Source of the DNA: Rhodanobacteraceae bacterium | Lineage (GTDB): Bacteria; Pseudomonadota; Gammaproteobacteria; Xanthomonadales; Rhodanobacteraceae | Length of the DNA: 7,490 bases | NCBI GenBank assembly: GCA_025928735.1 | Contig: JAICIW010000096.1 | Span: forward strand, 1-7,490 | Direction of reading: 5' to 3' | Notes under the pieces: model-generated | Told to the model about the DNA's origin: nothing | The model's input: the letters and a program-made list of their open reading frames with translations, nothing else | Database searches by the model: none | In this document: positions 5,831-7,490 of the stretch, piece after piece | Position numbering within the stretch: the stretch's first letter is position 1 | Layout: each line of letters begins with the position of its first letter | Program-made: the position numbers and the translations under genes

Positions 5831-6550
5831 TCAGAGAGCTGGCGCGCGCGCCAGCGCCCACACGTCCACGCGTGCCACGCCGGCTTGTTTCAGCACGCGT
5901 GCGCACTCGGCCAAGGTCGCGCCGGTGGTGAAGACGTCATCCAGCACCGCGACGTGTTCCGGCAGCGTTCCGTTGAAGACCGCTTCAAATGCGCCACGCA
6001 CGTTGCGGCGACGCTGCACCGCGGTGAGTTCGGTTTGTGCGTCGGTGGCGCGCGTCCTGCGCAACGCGTCGTGCAGCAACGGGACGGCGAAACGTTTTGC
6101 CAGCGGCTTGGCCACCTCGAGCGCCTGGTTGTAACCGCGCCTGCGCAGGCGGGAACGATGCAACGGCACCGGGACGAGTGCCTTGGGTATTGCCGCCGGC
6201 GGCGGCTGCGACGCCAGCCAAAGCAGCGCAAGCGTCCGGCCGGCGGCAAGATCGCCGCCGAACTTGAAGCGTGATTCCAGTTGCGCCAACGGCCATTCGT
6301 AGCGAAAGGGCACCCATGCCGCGTCCCAAGGCGGCGCGCGCTTGATGCAGCGTCCGCACAACGGCGCGGGCGTTTCCAGCGGCAGCGCGCAGCGCTCGCA
6401 ACACGTCGTGTTGCGCGGCATGTCCGCCGCGCATTCGGCACACAGACTCAGCGCACCTTGCCCGTCGGCACCACACAGCAGGCAGTGCGAGGGCAACAGT
6501 GCATCCACGGCGCCGTCAACCAGACGGCCGGCTTTCAAGTTGACAGGCAT
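5831..6550 (-). CDS. comF: ComF-family phosphoribosyltransferase-like protein
   Basis: The 239-residue product has the two ComF parts. The N-terminal zinc-binding region is Cys-rich: CLLC (23-26), CAEC (37-40), CCERC (50-54) and CGRC (65-68), room for two four-Cys sites. A type I phosphoribosyltransferase-like domain follows, with the family block VPVPLHRSRLRRRGYNQA (126-143), a TELTAVQRRRNVRGAF segment (173-188) and the PRPP loop VLDDVFTTGATLAE (202-215). ComF proteins are cytosolic and, in naturally competent bacteria, are needed for uptake or processing of single-stranded DNA; in many gammaproteobacteria (GntX relatives) the exact role is unclear. The frame stays open upstream to 7270, but that part is the reverse of bioB. 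ATG 6550-6548 lies just inside the divergent gap after a GGTGGGGGAG stretch; a GTG nine bases earlier is also possible. The stop lies 8 bases from that of ubiA. Confidence 0.92.
   Translation of the reverse strand: MPVNLKAGRLVDGAVDALLPSHCLLCGADGQGALSLCAECAADMPRNTTCCERCALPLETPAPLCGRCIKRAPPWDAAWVPFRYEWPLAQLESRFKFGGDLAAGRTLALLWLASQPPPAAIPKALVPVPLHRSRLRRRGYNQALEVAKPLAKRFAVPLLHDALRRTRATDAQTELTAVQRRRNVRGAFEAVFNGTLPEHVAVLDDVFTTGATLAECARVLKQAGVARVDVWALARAPAL
5838..5855. terminator. 18-bp perfect palindrome at the ubiA-comF convergence
   Basis: GCTGGCGCGCGCGCCAGC is fully self-complementary and could fold into a 7-bp stem with a CGCG loop in either transcript. It begins 15 bases after the ubiA stop and overlaps the last codons of comF. 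No T tract follows on either strand, so it would be a non-canonical bidirectional terminator or simply a GC-rich coding coincidence (Ala-Arg-Ala-Pro-Ala codons). Confidence 0.35.
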
Positions 6551-6568
6551 CTCCCCCACCCATGAAAC
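6540..6568 (+). promoter_or_regulatory. Possible -35/-10 pair for bioB
   Basis: A perfect TTGACA (6540-6545) overlaps the first codons of comF on the other strand. Seventeen bases later TGAAAC (6563-6568) is only a 3 of 6 match to a -10 box. Transcription would begin near 6575, about 25 bases before the bioB ATG. The spacing fits but the -10 is poor. No BirA-type operator (TTGTAAACC with its inverted partner) was seen in the 48-base gap. Confidence 0.25.
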
Positions 6569-6587
6569 TTCCCATTCACTGTAACGC

Positions 6588-6591
6588 GGAG
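6588..6591 (+). promoter_or_regulatory. Ribosome binding site deciding the bioB start
   Basis: GGAG lies seven bases before ATG 6599. This favours 6599 over the second in-frame ATG at 6608, which would be 16 bases away. Confidence 0.55.
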
Positions 6592-6598
6592 CTGCCCA

Positions 6599-7490
6599 AT
6601 GGATGGAATGAATCCCGGTACGCCGGTCAGGCACGACTGGCAGTTGGCCGAGATCGAAGCCTCGTTCGATCTTCCATTCATGGATCTGCTGGCGCGCGCG
6701 CACGCCGTGCACGCCGCCAACCACGACCCGAATGCGGTGCAGGTTTCCACGCTGCTGTCGATCAAGACCGGCGGCTGCCCTGAAGATTGCGCGTATTGCC
6801 CACAAGCGCAGCGCTACCACACCGGCGTCGAGGCGCAGAAATTGATGGACATCGATGCGGTGCTCGAACGCGCGCGCGCGGCCAAGGCCGCCGGCGCTTC
6901 GCGCTTCTGCATGGGTGCCGCGTGGCGCGGCCCCAAGGATCGCGATATCCCGAAGGTCGCCGAAATGATCCGCGGGGTGAAGGCGCTGGGCATGGAAACC
7001 TGCGCGACGCTGGGGCTGCTGGGTGAAGGTCACGCGCAACAATTGAAAAATGCCGGGCTCGACTACTACAACCACAACATCGACACCTCGCCCGACTACT
7101 ACGGCGAAATCATCCACACCCGCGAATTCGAAGATCGCCTCGACACGCTGCAGGACATTCGTGCGGCGGGCCTGAAAACCTGCTGCGGCGGCATCGTCGG
7201 CATGGGCGAAACGCGCACGCAACGCGCGGGATTGCTGCAGGCGTTGGCAAACCTGCCCGAGCATCCGCAATCGGTGCCGATCAACCAGTTGGTGCCGGTG
7301 CCGGGCACGCCGCTGGCCGATGCCGACAGGATCGATCCGTTCGAATTCGTGCGCACGATTGCCGTCGCGCGGATCGTGATGCCGAAGTCCATCGTGCGCC
7401 TGTCGGCCGGCCGCCAGCAGATGAGCGACGAGATGCAGGCGCTGTGTTTCTTCGCGGGCGCGGGTTCGATCTTCATGGGCGAGAAACTGC
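6599..7490 (+). CDS. bioB: Biotin synthase, C-terminus beyond the right edge
   Basis: The frame is open from ATG 6599 to the window end, giving 297 residues of a protein usually near 345. BioB is a cytosolic radical SAM enzyme that inserts sulfur into dethiobiotin, the last step of biotin synthesis. The radical SAM motif is Cys60-x3-Cys64-x2-Cys67 within KTGGCPEDCAYCPQ. The ligands of the sacrificial [2Fe-2S] cluster are all present: Cys104 (FCMGAAWRGP), Cys135 (METCATLG), Cys195 (LKTCCGG) and Arg267 (VRLSAGR). These correspond to E. coli Cys53/57/60, 97, 128, 188 and Arg260 with a constant offset of seven, so there is no internal insertion or deletion relative to it. YNHNIDTSPDYY and INQLVPVPGTPL are further hallmarks. 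It diverges from comF across 48 bases; other bio genes may lie to the right but are not visible. About 50 C-terminal residues are missing only because the window ends. Confidence 0.97.
   Translation, partial: MDGMNPGTPVRHDWQLAEIEASFDLPFMDLLARAHAVHAANHDPNAVQVSTLLSIKTGGCPEDCAYCPQAQRYHTGVEAQKLMDIDAVLERARAAKAAGASRFCMGAAWRGPKDRDIPKVAEMIRGVKALGMETCATLGLLGEGHAQQLKNAGLDYYNHNIDTSPDYYGEIIHTREFEDRLDTLQDIRAAGLKTCCGGIVGMGETRTQRAGLLQALANLPEHPQSVPINQLVPVPGTPLADADRIDPFEFVRTIAVARIVMPKSIVRLSAGRQQMSDEMQALCFFAGAGSIFMGEKL

Noticed and set aside
6562..6783. Short plus-strand frame beginning at the ATG at 6562 near the bioB start
   Set aside because: It is in a different frame from bioB and its translation lacks the BioB N-terminus; the bioB frame starts at 6599 with a ribosome binding site.
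7036..7130. Possible frame break in bioB because no closed frame covers it
   Set aside because: Codon-by-codon reading from 6599 to 7490 shows no stop and a constant offset to E. coli BioB residues; the gene is merely cut by the window edge.
6551..7270. 240-codon N-terminal extension of the ComF frame across bioB
   Set aside because: The extension is the exact reverse of bioB codons, while bioB has every catalytic cysteine in order. ComF proteins normally begin shortly before the first Cys pair.

Overview
The window is GC-rich (clearly above 60% by eye) chromosomal DNA that looks like a gammaproteobacterium of the Xanthomonadales, perhaps Rhodanobacteraceae. This placement rests on remembered protein resemblance (UbiA, the YfcG-type glutathione transferase, BioB, ComF next to bioB) and was not tested by a search. 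Seven protein-coding genes fill almost all of it, two of them cut by the window edges. No RNA gene, insertion sequence, CRISPR array, prophage or other mobile element was seen. Many long open frames opposite the real genes are a by-product of high GC.

Left half (1-4623), all on the minus strand and read right to left: an APC-type amino acid permease (4623-3142), a YfcG-like glutathione transferase/disulfide reductase (3029-2328), a secreted M61 metallopeptidase with a C-terminal PDZ domain (2200-236), and the start of a second, paralogous M61 protein (183 to beyond the left edge). The gaps are 112, 127 and 52 bases, and each holds a perfect GC-rich stem-loop without a T tract. A plausible but unproven reading is a loosely coupled peptide and amino acid scavenging cluster: exported aminopeptidases release amino acids and the permease imports them.

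Right half: ubiA (4767-5822, plus), the 4-hydroxybenzoate polyprenyltransferase of ubiquinone synthesis, diverges from the permease. It converges on a ComF-family phosphoribosyltransferase gene (6550-5831, minus); only 8 bases separate the two stops, and an 18-base perfect palindrome lies at the end of comF. bioB (6599 to the right edge, plus), biotin synthase, diverges from comF across 48 bases.

No new biological system is evident; the genes are mostly ordinary housekeeping and nutrition genes. The most interesting signal is in the yfcG leader, where the Shine-Dalgarno region, an anti-Shine-Dalgarno arm and a third arm could form two mutually exclusive hairpins. Also worth checking are the tandem M61 paralogs, the long hydrophilic N-terminus predicted for UbiA, and an inverted repeat abutting a possible -10 box of the permease.
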